This document shows positions 49,468 through 58,699 of a DNA stretch of 64,000 bases, in pieces. The translations under genes were made by a program, and so were the position numbers. The notes below the pieces were generated by a model, which was given only the letters and a program-made list of their open reading frames with translations, did no database searches and had not been told where the DNA came from. Origin of the DNA: Euwallacea fornicatus (taxonomy: Eukaryota; Arthropoda; Insecta; Coleoptera; Curculionidae); contig NC_089551.1 of assembly GCF_040115645.1 (NCBI RefSeq), forward strand, positions 744,001-808,000, read 5' to 3'. Every line of letters begins with the position of its first letter. The first letter of the stretch is position 1.

Positions 49468-49877
49468 TTTCGAAATTTAATTTAGAATTTGAGCCTTAAA
49501 CGCAACCAACGTGTCCATATCCAAAAGAGATTTTTGTTGTTTTTTAATTTAAATGTCAGTGTCAAAAATCCTATCAAATGTCAACTAAATCCCACGTATA
49601 TCATTTTGCTCTTCTTATCCCCGTCGAATTATGATGAGAATGATTTAACTACAAATAAAATTATCAAAAGTTTATGTAACCGGTCTTAACGTAATTAAGA
49701 TAATTTAATTTGTTGATATAAGCAAAATTTATCTATTAAATACAACAAATACACATGTTAAATCCACATAAAATATCAGGTTATCTACGTTGTTTACATT
49801 GAATTTTATTGATAGATTGTAACAGGAAACAAGTGGCGTCCTCATATCTTTAAACGTGAAACTAAAAACTTAACCAA
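49468..49877. promoter_or_regulatory. Divergent promoter between Sec63 and RpL4
   Basis: The 410 bp separating the Sec63 ATG (minus) from the RpL4 transcription start (plus) must hold both promoters. No TATA box stands out. The RpL4 side ends in a pyrimidine initiator. Confidence 0.55.
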
Positions 49878-49886
49878 CTTCCTTTT
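49875..49886 (+). promoter_or_regulatory. TCT/5'-TOP initiator of RpL4
   Basis: The pyrimidine string CTTCCTTTTT starting with C at 49,878 matches the TCT initiator used by ribosomal-protein genes. The mRNA would begin with a 5' terminal oligopyrimidine tract, allowing growth-dependent translational control. The 5' UTR would be about 69 nt and includes a short upstream ATG frame of 11 codons (49,889-49,924). Confidence 0.6.
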
Positions 49887-49946
49887 TAATGGTGGCGTCG
49901 TGGCCGCTAAAAGTGCGTTTATAGTTTTAAGTTTTTGTTTGCAAAA

Positions 49947-52900
49947 ATGGTAAGAAAATACTGTAAATTATTCCAAATGTGCATCTTTGAGAGGTACATG
50001 AATGAATTTGTAGTATTCTTCAATACTGTGGGTTACTGTGGGCTTACCGCTGATAGTAGATAAACGCCAAATTCCCACGTGTGTTGTGTCGAAACCGTGA
50101 CAATGCCCTCCCATATTTTCCTTAAAAATACCTAATATCCGCATTAAAATGCTTCATACGACATAATCAATCTATTAGAGCAGTTCTTTGTTGGTCAATT
50201 TACCACAATAAACTCCACTTGGTGTATCAATACTGGTGGTAGCAAATCTAAATGTTCTTACCCCTACCTGGAGCCCGTTTCATTGAACAATATAAATAAC
50301 TCGTTCTATTTTACGTTTATCTTAGTATTTGGTTTTAGGCATTGTCTACAGCTCGTCCGCTTGTAAGCATTTACAATGAGAAGTCTGAGGAGGTTAAGGG
50401 ATCGAGCATTGCTCTCCCAGCTGTATTTAAGGCTCCCATCAGACCTGATATTGTTAACTTTGTTCATCAGCAAGTTTCAATGAATCATCGCCAACCCTAC
50501 TGCGTTAGCGATAAAGCTGGTAAGAACGCCCTTAACTTTCCTTAAAAGTGCTCACTGGCAGAGATTTTGTGCCAGGTGGTAATACATTGAACATTTTCAC
50601 AGCCTAGTAACCTCAAGTTCAACTTAGTTCCATTTAGGGCTGAACTATATGATGATTTGCTTTTGGTCCGTGTTTATGAATCCTTGTGATTTTACTTTCA
50701 AAAGCTCTGAACAATGCAAACCTCTAATTCTCCATAAAGGTTCTAAACAATATTTTGAGGGTTATGTTCTAATTAAGGCCACCAAACTTCTGCTGAATCA
50801 TGGGGAACTGGTCGTGCAGTCGCCCGTATTCCTCGTGTACGTGGAGGGGGTACTCACCGGTCTGGACAGGGTGCTTTTGGCAATATGTGTCGAGGGGGGC
50901 GCATGTTTGCTCCCACCAAACCATGGCGCCGTTGGCACAGGTAAGGTCCTTCACTTAACTGTATTTGATTATTTTGGTGTGATGATTATGATGATGATTT
51001 ACTTTTGGTCCGTGTTTATGAATCTTTGTGATTTTACTTTCAAAAGTTCTGATCATTTGTTTATAGAAATTTTGCTCTAACGTTTGTGGTTCTTTCGGCT
51101 GTACTTCATTCTCTACAGGCGCGTGAACATCAACCAGCGTCGTTATGCCCTCGTTTCAGCTGTAGCTGCTAGTGGCGTGCCAGCTCTAGTTTTGAGCAAG
51201 GGTCACATCGTGGACCAAATCCCAGAGTTGCCGTTGGTTGTTTCAGATAAAGTGCAGGAATTCAATAAGACCAAGCAAGCTGTGCAGTTTTTGAGAAGGA
51301 TCAAAGCCTGGGCTGACATCCAGAAGGTACGTTGTTGATCTTGTTAAATGAAACTTTATTGTTGACAAACAATAATGATGATGATTTGCTTTTGGTCCGT
51401 GTTTATGACAATTGATGATTTTTCTCAAAAGCTCTGATCATGGAATAAGTAATAGTTTCGTAACCATTTAAAGGTATGTTTGTGAAAGTGTTGGTGGTTT
51501 TCAGGTATACAAAAGCCAGCGGTTCCGTGCTGGCAAAGGAAAGATGCGCAATCGCCGTAGGATTCAACGCAAAGGACCTTTGGTTGTGTACCATCAAGAC
51601 CAAGGTGCGCCTCCTCTATTTCTCTCTCATTCCAGCACTCTTCGTTCCATTTTTGCGTAGCTGAAATAACATAAATGGTCCAATAAAGTGCAAAATTAAA
51701 TCTTTGTGATAACTTTTTTGTCTAGCTTCTCAGTAGCTATGAGAAATATACTTCACTAAACATTTGTCTTATTACTATCAACACAAATTTGTCTCATCAT
51801 CATGGACGATTTTGAGGTGTCAGTAATTTTTTTTAGGATTACGCAGAGCCTTCAGAAACATCCCAGGGATCGACCTAATCAGCATTGACAAGTTGAATCT
51901 TTTGAAACTGGCTCCCGGTGGCCATGTGGGCCGCTTCGTTATTTGGACCCAATCAGCATTCCAGAAATTGGACAAAGTATTCGGTAGCTGGAAAACTGCA
52001 TCTGTTGAAAAGAATGGATACAACCTCCCTCAAACAAAAATGGCCAATACTGATCTGTCCAGGTTGCTCAAGGCTGAAGAGATTAAATCCGTTTTAAGAC
52101 CACCACAGTAAGTAAATCGGTGTGGTAAGCTAGCATAATCCAATAAATAATTTTCAATATGATGAAAGCTTTTGAGCACTGGGTTATGACACCGCTCTGT
52201 GATTACCTTATTGACATTCACTTCTGATCAATTTAGAATGCTTTTTACGCATGAATTCAGATGAATATAAAGGGACTAGGAATGTGATCTGTTTGCAGGA
52301 AGAAGGTGATTCGTCGTGTGCGTCGCCTTAACCCGCTAACCAATACTAAGGCGCTGATTCGCCTCAATCCTTACGCTGCAGTTCTGAAGAGACGGGCCAT
52401 TTTGGCTGGCCAGAAGAGGAGTTTAGCTCGTGAGGAACTGTTAGCTAAGAAGCGTGGAGTAAGTTATAGGTTAACGTGGGAACTTTTTTTTTCTGACCTA
52501 CTTTTTTTTTCCCCCTTAAGATAACATTGCCTAGGAGCAGTCCCGTGGTGAAGGCTGCAAAACTGCAAGCTCGCAGGAGGGCCCAAATTCTGAAGGCCAA
52601 GAAGGAAAAGGCGGCCGCCAAAGAGGATCCGGCTAAAAAGGACCCGGCTAAAAAGGACTCGGCCAAAAAGGCTCCGGCTAAAAAGGTTTCAGCTAAAAAG
52701 GACTTGGCCAAAAAGGATCCGGCTAAAAAGGATTTGGCCAAAGAAGACCCGGCTAAAAAGGACTTGGCAAAAAAAGACCCGGCTAAAAAGGACTTGGCCA
52801 AGAAAGACCCGGCTAAAAAGGACTTGGCCAAGAAAGACCCGGCTAAAAAGGACTTGACCAAGAAAGACACGGCTAAAAAGGACTTGGCCAAAAAGGAGCC

Positions 52901-53018
52901 GGCTAAAAAGGACCCGGCTAAAAAAGACCTGGCCAAAAAGGAGCCGGCTAAAAAGGACTTGGCGCAAAAGGATCCGGCTAAAAAAGACTCGGCCAAAAAG
53001 GACCCGGCCAAGAAATAA
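49947..53018 (+). CDS. RpL4: 60S ribosomal protein L4 (uL4) with expanded Lys-rich tail
   Basis: Structural protein of the large ribosomal subunit whose internal loop lines the nascent-chain tunnel. Exons: 49,947-49,949 (ATG only), 50,339-50,519, 50,778-50,940, 51,119-51,326, 51,505-51,604, 51,837-52,107, 52,299-52,458, 52,521-53,018; frames join to 527 residues. Family landmarks are FKAPIRPDIVNFVH, the GTGRAVARIPRVRGGGTHRS loop, PELPLVV, GKMRNRRRIQR, LKLAPGGHVGRF and NTDLSR. Human L4 has 427 residues; the excess lies in residues about 398-527, a run of Asp-X-Ala-Lys-Lys pentapeptides encoded by a 30-bp minisatellite-like repeat. Introns 2, 3 and 4 host U18-like snoRNAs, as in vertebrate RPL4. 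The start fits the ATG-only first exon typical of many ribosomal-protein genes. Confidence 0.96.
50645..50714 (+). ncRNA. snoRNA:U18: U18-like box C/D snoRNA, copy 1
   Basis: In RpL4 intron 2. Box C ATGATGA at 50,649-50,655 and box D CTGA at 50,707-50,710, with a D'-like TATGA and a C'-like TGTGATT between. The guide segment TTTTGGTCCGTGTTT just upstream of D' matches the one I recall for vertebrate SNORD18, which directs 2'-O-methylation of an adenosine in 28S rRNA and is also hosted in RPL4 introns. It is released by processing of the spliced intron. Confidence 0.85.
50987..51056 (+). ncRNA. snoRNA:U18: U18-like box C/D snoRNA, copy 2
   Basis: In RpL4 intron 3. Box C ATGATGA at 50,991-50,997, the TTTTGGTCCGTGTTT guide, D' TATGA, C' TGTGATT, and box D CTGA at 51,049-51,052. 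It is nearly identical to copy 1 outside a few positions, so the two arose by recent duplication or gene conversion. Confidence 0.85.
51374..51441 (+). ncRNA. snoRNA:U18: U18-like box C/D snoRNA, copy 3
   Basis: In RpL4 intron 4. Box C ATGATGA at 51,378-51,384, the same TTTTGGTCCGTGTTT guide, D' TATGA, a C'-like TTGATGATT and box D CTGA at 51,434-51,437. The half between D' and D is more diverged than in copies 1 and 2, while the guide is unchanged, which indicates selection on the guide. Confidence 0.85.
52152..52233 (+). ncRNA. Candidate box C/D snoRNA in RpL4 intron 6
   Basis: Box C ATGATGA at 52,159-52,165 and box D CTGA at 52,224-52,227 are about 60 nt apart, with a D'-like TTATGA and a C'-like TGTGATT between them, the same architecture as the U18 copies. 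The guide upstream of D' (GAGCACTGGGT) differs, so it would have another rRNA target, which I could not assign. The flanks show only weak terminal pairing. Confidence 0.5.
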
Positions 53019-53030
53019 AAATTAAAACAT

Positions 53031-53076
53031 TCGTTACATTTTCAAATTACGAATACGTAATTTGAAAATGTAACGA
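53031..53076 (+). terminator. Perfect 21-bp hairpin just after the RpL4 stop codon
   Basis: Arms 53,031-53,051 and 53,056-53,076 are exact reverse complements around an AATA loop, only 12 bases after the TAA. In the RpL4 3' UTR this would fold into a very stable stem. It may mark RNA 3'-end or decay control, or be the footprint of an inverted duplication. The category terminator is the nearest available; function is unknown. Confidence 0.45.
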
Positions 53077-53286
53077 CTGCTTGCAATTGAATTTTCATTG
53101 TAGGCTAAAGTTAATAATATAAAACTTTAATTGACCTTCCTGGCATTTGTACGAAACCGTAGAACTTGTTCATGATGTCAGTACATGACAATTTAATCTA
53201 ACTTGCCTTAATCTAAAAGTTGACAGTTTTTTTCTCTAATGTAGGGTCTAATAGCAGTCTCGTCTCCCCGGACCGGCGCATTGGTG

Positions 53287-55473
53287 TCACTGATCGGCCG
53301 TTAAGTTGCCAGATTCTCCGTGACAGGGAATAGTGAGTTCACTGGCAATTTTCAACTCATCTTCCGGTTCTGACGTTAAAGCTTGATTGAATTTCATAAC
53401 CACGTCATCATCCCAAACGATCTCATCCAAGACTGTTGATGCCGTAACGCTTTTAATCCCTCTTCGATTCAAAACGACCTCGTTCTGAATTTCCGCCTCG
53501 ATTTCCGAAGGAATTCGGCACATCCTCAAATCGATTTTTCGGATTTTCGAGTTGGATTTTAGAGCCTGGAGAATGTTCCTGCCAGTTATCTGAAAACCGT
53601 AACATTGCTGTTTCCAGGCGGACAGCTTTAAGATAAGCGTTTACCTTTCCTAAACCATTGTTAGAAAGGTCTAATTCCTCCAAGCAAGGATTGAGGTTTT
53701 CCACGATTTTAAAGTTTTCACTAAGCCCGCAGGAGCTCAGTAATAAAGATTTCACGGTTTTCGTTGCTCTCATTAAAATGTTTCCTGCATTATCTGAGAC
53801 CCTGTTAAGCTTTAGATCCAATTTCGTCAAATTGCAGCCCTCTTGGCTTGTCGCGTAAGCTAAACTGATAACCCCTTTGGGGCCTAAAGTGAAAATGTTT
53901 ATGTTTGCGTGACGTTTTGGGCGGTTTTACAAACCAAATCGATTATTGGCGACGTACAGCTCCTTAACGCCCCTTTCTAGGACGAGTTTCGACAAAGCTA
54001 TCAATGCTTCGTCCCCAATTTTGCAACGAGAAAAATCCAATGTAGTCACATCGTGTTTTAGCAGAGGTTTTAGGATTAGGATTAATTTTTCACAGTCTAT
54101 ATCCGAATTTGTAATGCTGAAATAAAATACCTGTGTAATGTTGACTCCTTCGGGGTGAAAAATCCTTATATACCTCAATTTAGCCAATCGCGTTTTCTCC
54201 AACCCCTTCGCAAGTAAATTTATGTCGTGCAAAGAAGTATTGACCATGTTCCAAGAGAACTCCTCTTTCGCGTAAACCTGGAGTCGTTACCGTCCTCACG
54301 TGAGTGTTCAATACTGTGAATTTTGCGCTTTACCTGTTTGAACCGCAAATGCAGCTCTGTGAGGTAGGGCAACCCCGTTATCGCACTATTAAGGGGTATT
54401 TTATTGGGGGAGTTTTTCGAGGATATCATTTGCTGTATGCGCAGGGTTTGCACGTACGGGCCGCAGAGATCGCACAATTCCTTGACCTAAAATCGACAGA
54501 ATCATCTTTTTGAAATCGAAAATATAAAATTACTTTTTCTGGACTGTATTCCTCAGGTTTCAAATTTTCAAAGTGATCTTTCACATGCATTTCGCAATAG
54601 AATTTTTTCCATGTGTTGCCCTGCTGCCGCCCCTGAGCGTTCCCCTTCAAACTGCTTTTTTGGGAAGTTCTGCTCAACGATCCACTGCCGGAGCTGGCAG
54701 GCTTGTTAGTTGTATGATCTAAGAATAATGCGAGTTTCCTAATTGTATTATTGCGATAACACTTGAACCCGGCAACCCCTATTATTGTTCCTAATTGCTC
54801 TCGATGCCCCTAGTGTCCCTTTGCCCCACGTGCTCCTACTTTTACTTGAACTGCGATAGCGAAAGTTATTTTTTATTAAGTAAACTTTTTTTACACTTAA
54901 AGTGTGATAAAGGGCGCTTGTTGTTGCGTTTTTTTCAGTCCCAAAAAGAGCATTCGTCTCTGATGAATCATTTAAGGGTCGCATCATTCACCGTTAACCT
55001 ACCTGATGCGTTACTCTCAAAACCTTCGTTGCTTTCGTGTGTTCCGTCCCTAACAGCCCCAATGGCCTCGGTTCGGGTCTTAATATCGGCCACTTTATTC
55101 GGCCACCGGTGGACGCAGCACTTTCTCCAATAAACCTCGTCATTTATCTTCGGAATGGTGAGTTCCAGCCTCAGTTCTACAGACAACAGGTCTAGGAGCA
55201 GGCATCTGTCCTCATCGAGCGCAATCTCATCCAGGACTTGAAGCTCTAAAACAGCCCCAAATGAGCTGTAGATATTAACTGAAGGGGATTCCAATTGAGT
55301 TTACCTGACCAGTTTCCGGCGATACACTCGATACATTGCTCCCGAAGGGATTTCGGGATTTCGTCGTCCCATTCATCAAATTTGGAACTATTGATTTTAT
55401 CACGGTTCAAAAGTTTATTGTGAGGGGTGTAAGTTTTTAAGCAGTTTTCGTTGATCGTGCTGGGGATTCTCAT
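53287..55473 (-). CDS. Drc5: Dynein regulatory complex subunit 5 (TCTE1-like, leucine-rich repeat)
   Basis: Part of the nexin-dynein regulatory complex of motile axonemes, so in an insect probably acting in sperm flagella. Exons on the minus strand: 55,305-55,473, 55,003-55,245, 54,534-54,718, 54,334-54,486, 54,174-54,277, 53,935-54,116, 53,645-53,883, 53,287-53,589; frames join to 525 residues (human TCTE1 about 501). Diagnostic is EVYWRKCCVHRWP near residue 100, matching ENYWRRCCTQRWP of TCTE1, then the WKKFYCEMHV segment, then leucine-rich repeats (ELYVANNRFGP, CLEELDLSNNGLG). Introns are short (about 50-90 bp). The intron between exons 5 and 6 is read by the alignment KLSITNSDID to the mammalian KLTRSKVDD; reading through it would also stay open. 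A Ser/Gly/Gln-rich insert near residues 130-175 is not in mammals. Confidence 0.85.
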
Positions 55474-55576
55474 AGTTCAGGGGGCTGGTAAATGTAGCGA
55501 ATTTCAGGTTTATTGATCAAACTTCAATAAGAACATTCAAAGGCAGATGCGTAGCAGGTTCACACAATAGAGTTCA
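55474..55576 (-). promoter_or_regulatory. 103-bp spacer: SDR poly(A) site and Drc5 start
   Basis: Between the SDR stop (55,577) and the Drc5 ATG (55,473) on the same strand. A minus-strand AATAAA (TTTATT at 55,509-55,514) can serve the SDR. The Drc5 promoter and leader must lie in this spacer or within the SDR gene, or the pair may share a transcript. Confidence 0.45.
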
Positions 55577-56548
55577 TTAATAAGGGCTTTTGAGCGATAG
55601 AGGTGAACCACTCAGCATTAATGGGTTGTCCAGTATAGCGACCACGATCTGTGCCAACTCTTCGGGCTGCCATTCCCTTTTCACGCATGGTTCCTTTTGA
55701 CTTGTTTTGTCGAAACCTAAAAATGCAGTTCACTGTATCTCACGCACCCTGTATATCTCAAGTTTGCACGTTAAACCTGGTGATACGTCGAGAATTCTAA
55801 TCCCAAAATCTGTTAATTCTTTAGCCAGGGGCAGAGTCATAGCGGCAACGGCGGCTCTGCTAGCGGAATAGGCCAGCATTTGCGGGGGTCCCCTATTACT
55901 GCAAGGAGTAATTTCTTAAAGACCGATATTTCAATGTATCCTGTTAGCGTTCACCTGCTTGCGTTGATAATAACTCCCCTTTCACCCTCAGAACTTTGGT
56001 CGTTTTCTATGATTAGAGGCACCGCAAGGCGAATCACGTTGAAGGTACCTCCCAAGTTTACCTGTAGTACCGGCAAAGTTTATGTTATTATAGAGATGAA
56101 TTATGCTTAGTCATACATTCAATATCTTCGTGAATAATTGCAAGCTGTGAGGTTCCAAGGTTTTTAAATCGCAAATTCCAGCCGTGGCACTCATTCCTGC
56201 GCAATTTATTACTCCATTGAGCCTCCCAAATTTCCTTTTACAGGCGTCTAAAGCATTTAAAACGTCCTTTCCCAAGGTTATCTAGTTCAGATGTTTAGCT
56301 AGTACTTTGAGAAACATTACATGATCATTTACATCGACTTGAAGATATAGAATTTTGTCCTTATAGTCGTGGTCGAGGAAGTGATGTTGAGCTTGGAGGT
56401 CTAAAATGGTTAAGCAGGCCCCTTTTGAGACCAGAATTTCTGCTATAGCTCTGCCTAGATCGGAGGAACCTCCTGTGATGAGGAACACGGAACCCTGGGG
56501 GAAATAACAGTGTGATTTTCTTTTTTTTTTAAAGCTCACCTGAATCAT
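55577..56548 (-). CDS. HSD17B10-like short-chain dehydrogenase/reductase, probably degenerate active site
   Basis: Related to mitochondrial 3-hydroxyacyl-CoA dehydrogenase type 2 (HSD10, scully). Exons on the minus strand: 56,540-56,548, 56,321-56,494, 56,117-56,266, 55,955-56,061, 55,777-55,898, 55,577-55,716; frames join to 233 residues against about 261 in HSD10. Shared segments are FLITGGSSDLG (7-17), INCAG (81-85), VNLGGTFNVIRL and GVIIN. The Rossmann motif has Asp where HSD10 has Gly, and the catalytic Y-x-x-x-K is Y157-S-A-S-R161. The substrate loop after the SPG motif is shortened by about 15-20 residues. The tiny first exon and the 54-bp intron are inferred from frame and homology. 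It may be a pseudoenzyme paralog; expression cannot be judged. Confidence 0.8.
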
Positions 56549-57235
56549 CTTTTTTTATTATTAGAAATGTTGCGTATTTGTTTTACTAGCAGGTGTGCAT
56601 GTAGATTTATGCGTAACAATGAACTGCATAACATTATCTTTATATGGGATTCAAAAGACTGTTTACTCGCATTTTATGTCCCAATATAAAATCATTGTTT
56701 AACGCATAATATAACAAAATGAGATTTGTGAACCAACTAGTTTAAAAAACAACCAACGTGAGGACGTCAGAGTCGAAAAAGAGTTCATTGTTTGAATGTT
56801 ATCACAGTTTAAACGACGCTGCACGACAAAACCTCGTAATAAATCGCTGAAATGTGAGCGAAACACGAAGTCGGTTCAGCGCATTGTTCACAGCCACAGC
56901 GATTTACGTTTCTACGGGTAGAATTCGTGTCGCCTTCGCCATTTTGTACTCAAGTTTTCGAACGATGCGTCAAATGGTTTCCCGCCATATTAGATTTGAC
57001 GTAATTGGTGTTTCATACTGCTCATAGATGGCAGTTCATCCGTTTGACGATTTCATTTGAGAAGATAGATAGATACCTTGACTCATCTCGACAAAATGCG
57101 ATAGATGTCCACATGTTTAGTTGGTTACATATATGAAAGTGACAGATTGAACGATTGTTACCTTCATAACCTCAATTTTTCTGCTCGTATTCCTTGGATT
57201 TTGTAGATTCTTTTACCAACAAAATTTAGAGTTTT
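56549..57235. promoter_or_regulatory. Divergent intergenic region between SDR and ATP synthase delta
   Basis: The two genes start back to back here. No other exon is supported. It should contain both promoters; no TATA box is obvious. A GATA-rich repeat (GATAGATAGATA, 57,063-57,074) is present. Confidence 0.45.
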
Positions 57236-57276
57236 TGTCAATTTCTCCCTCAAAGTCCAACAGATACATTCAGCAA
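57236..57276 (+). other. 5' UTR exon of ATP synthase delta (end defined)
   Basis: A good GTAAGT donor follows 57,276 and a pyrimidine-rich TTTTTCAG acceptor ends at 57,417, five bases before the ATG. A leader exon spliced to 57,418 therefore fits; its 5' limit is a guess. Confidence 0.45.
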
Positions 57277-57422
57277 GTAAGTGTTAAGTCATGAAATACC
57301 GCAATTGAACATTGTTATCGCACATAAACAAACTTATCTAATGCAAATGCAATTATGTAACACTAGGAACCAAAGGTAGGATTCCTGTTTTTACATTGAT
57401 TGTTTCCCATTTTTCAGCTGAA

Positions 57423-58089
57423 ATGGCCGCAATAAGATCCATGTCCCGTCTGTTGACCCACAGAACCCTCAGCACAACCGCAAAACGGGGTTATGCCGAA
57501 GAAATGAGCTTCACATTTGCCTCAGGAAACCAGGTAAATGCACACTGACAGCCAAATCTCCTTTAACCTGTAAACTTCAGTTGGTTAGTCGGTTGTATTC
57601 TTTATTTACAGGTCTTTTATGATGGAAAAAGCGTCAAACAAGTAGATGTACCCTCATTTTCTGGCAGTTTCGGCATCCTCCCTAAACATGTGCCCACTTT
57701 AGCTGTGCTGAAACCTGGAGTAGTCTCAGTTTACGAGAATGAAGGCAATGTGAAGAAAATCTTTGTCTCAAGCGGGACTGTAACTATCAATGATGATTCT
57801 TCAGTTCAGGTAAGGAAAGCACTTATCATATTTCAACTCTTCTATAATGATTCCATTGTCTTAAAGATCCTCGCCGAAGAAGCTCACCCCATAGAAAATA
57901 TTGACGTATCAGCAGCTCGAGACCTCCTTAACAAGGCTCAAAGTCAGTTTTCATCAGCTGCAAATGAACAGGTTTGTTATCCTTTTAACGTCACCCATGC
58001 AAATTGTACGCATTTGTTTTATACAGGCCAAAGCAGAAGCTGAAATAGCCATAGAAGTATCTGAAGCTCTAGTCAAGGCTGCTGAATAA
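57423..58089 (+). CDS. ATPsyndelta: ATP synthase subunit delta, mitochondrial (F1 central stalk)
   Basis: Subunit of the F1 central stalk (bacterial epsilon homolog) that couples rotor movement to catalysis in the matrix. Exons: 57,423-57,533, 57,612-57,809, 57,867-57,971, 58,027-58,089; frames join to 158 residues (human 168). Residues 1-25 are rich in Arg/Ser/Thr/Leu without acids before the YAEE motif, a mitochondrial targeting peptide. The beta-sandwich domain follows with MSFTFASGNQVFYDG, PSFSGSFGILPKHVPTLAVL and VFVSSGTVTIN-like segments, then the C-terminal helical hairpin rich in Ala/Glu (AKAEAEIAIEVSEAL). The first intron lies in the 5' UTR. A canonical AATAAA at 58,166-58,171 lies about 80 bp after the stop. 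Confidence 0.95.
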
Positions 58090-58394
58090 GCATCTTGCAG
58101 TGCGCGTATAGCGTCTATACATCTCTTTGTTTATTATGTTTTTAAAGGTATTTAATAATAAGTAAAATAAAATTAACTCTGTAGTGTAATTAGCTACACC
58201 ACCGCTACGAACGAATGCAGCAACTCCAAGGAGAGTTGCTTCTGCGACCTATGTCTTCTTCATTTGGTACATTAGCACCCATCGTTGAAATCCTAGAAAA
58301 GGTTTGATAAAAACAGTGATGTGCAAAAATGTCTTTTATCGAGTTTTAATAAATTTGATTTCAACAAGTTTGTACCAAAATAACGTTATAGTAA

Positions 58395-58640
58395 TTGCTC
58401 GGATTGGCAGACGTGGTCCAGTTTCGTGCCCCCCCTCAGATCGCCCGATCTAACATCTTTATATTTCTTTCTGTGGGGACGGCAAGATCTGATTGTACGA
58501 ACCAGTGGGGCATTTGAAGTCAGTTAAAACGATTATCGAGAACCTCGTCAGGTCTGCAAAAATCGTGGACGTCGTTTAAACAGATGCGTTCAAGTTCAAA
58601 AACGACATTTGGACCTACTACTGCAATGTTATTTTGCGTA
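58395..58640 (+). pseudogene. DDE transposase C-terminal relic
   Basis: The plus-strand translation shows P-x-R-S-P-D-L-T-S-L-Y-F-F-L-W-G-R, then a stop, and later R-R-L-N-R-C-V-Q-V-Q-K-R-H-L-D-L-L, matching the last catalytic block and the C-terminal R-x-R-x-x-x-C-I-x-x-x-G-x-H-F-x-H-L-L pattern of mariner-like transposases. The internal stop and lack of an N-terminal part show it is dead. It sits between ATP synthase delta and the Rbfox1 3' UTR. Confidence 0.7.
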
Positions 58641-58699
58641 AACAAATTAAAACGAAATGCACTAAAACTCCATGAAACACATTTTTTCATATAAGAGTC

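Noticed and set aside
51740..51825. Box C/D-like pattern on the minus strand of RpL4 intron 5
   Set aside because: ATGATGA and CTGA can be found, but on the strand opposite to RpL4 transcription, so no host transcript would release it.
52445..53011. 188-codon minus-strand frame opposite the RpL4 repeat tail
   Set aside because: It is an antisense shadow of the codon-periodic Lys/Ala/Asp repeat and simply repeats Ser-Phe-Leu-Ala-Gly units.
54117..54173. Read-through of the Drc5 exon 5/6 intron as coding sequence
   Set aside because: The frame is open, but the segment adds residues with no counterpart in TCTE1, whereas removal by the GTATAT...TTTCAG sites restores alignment.
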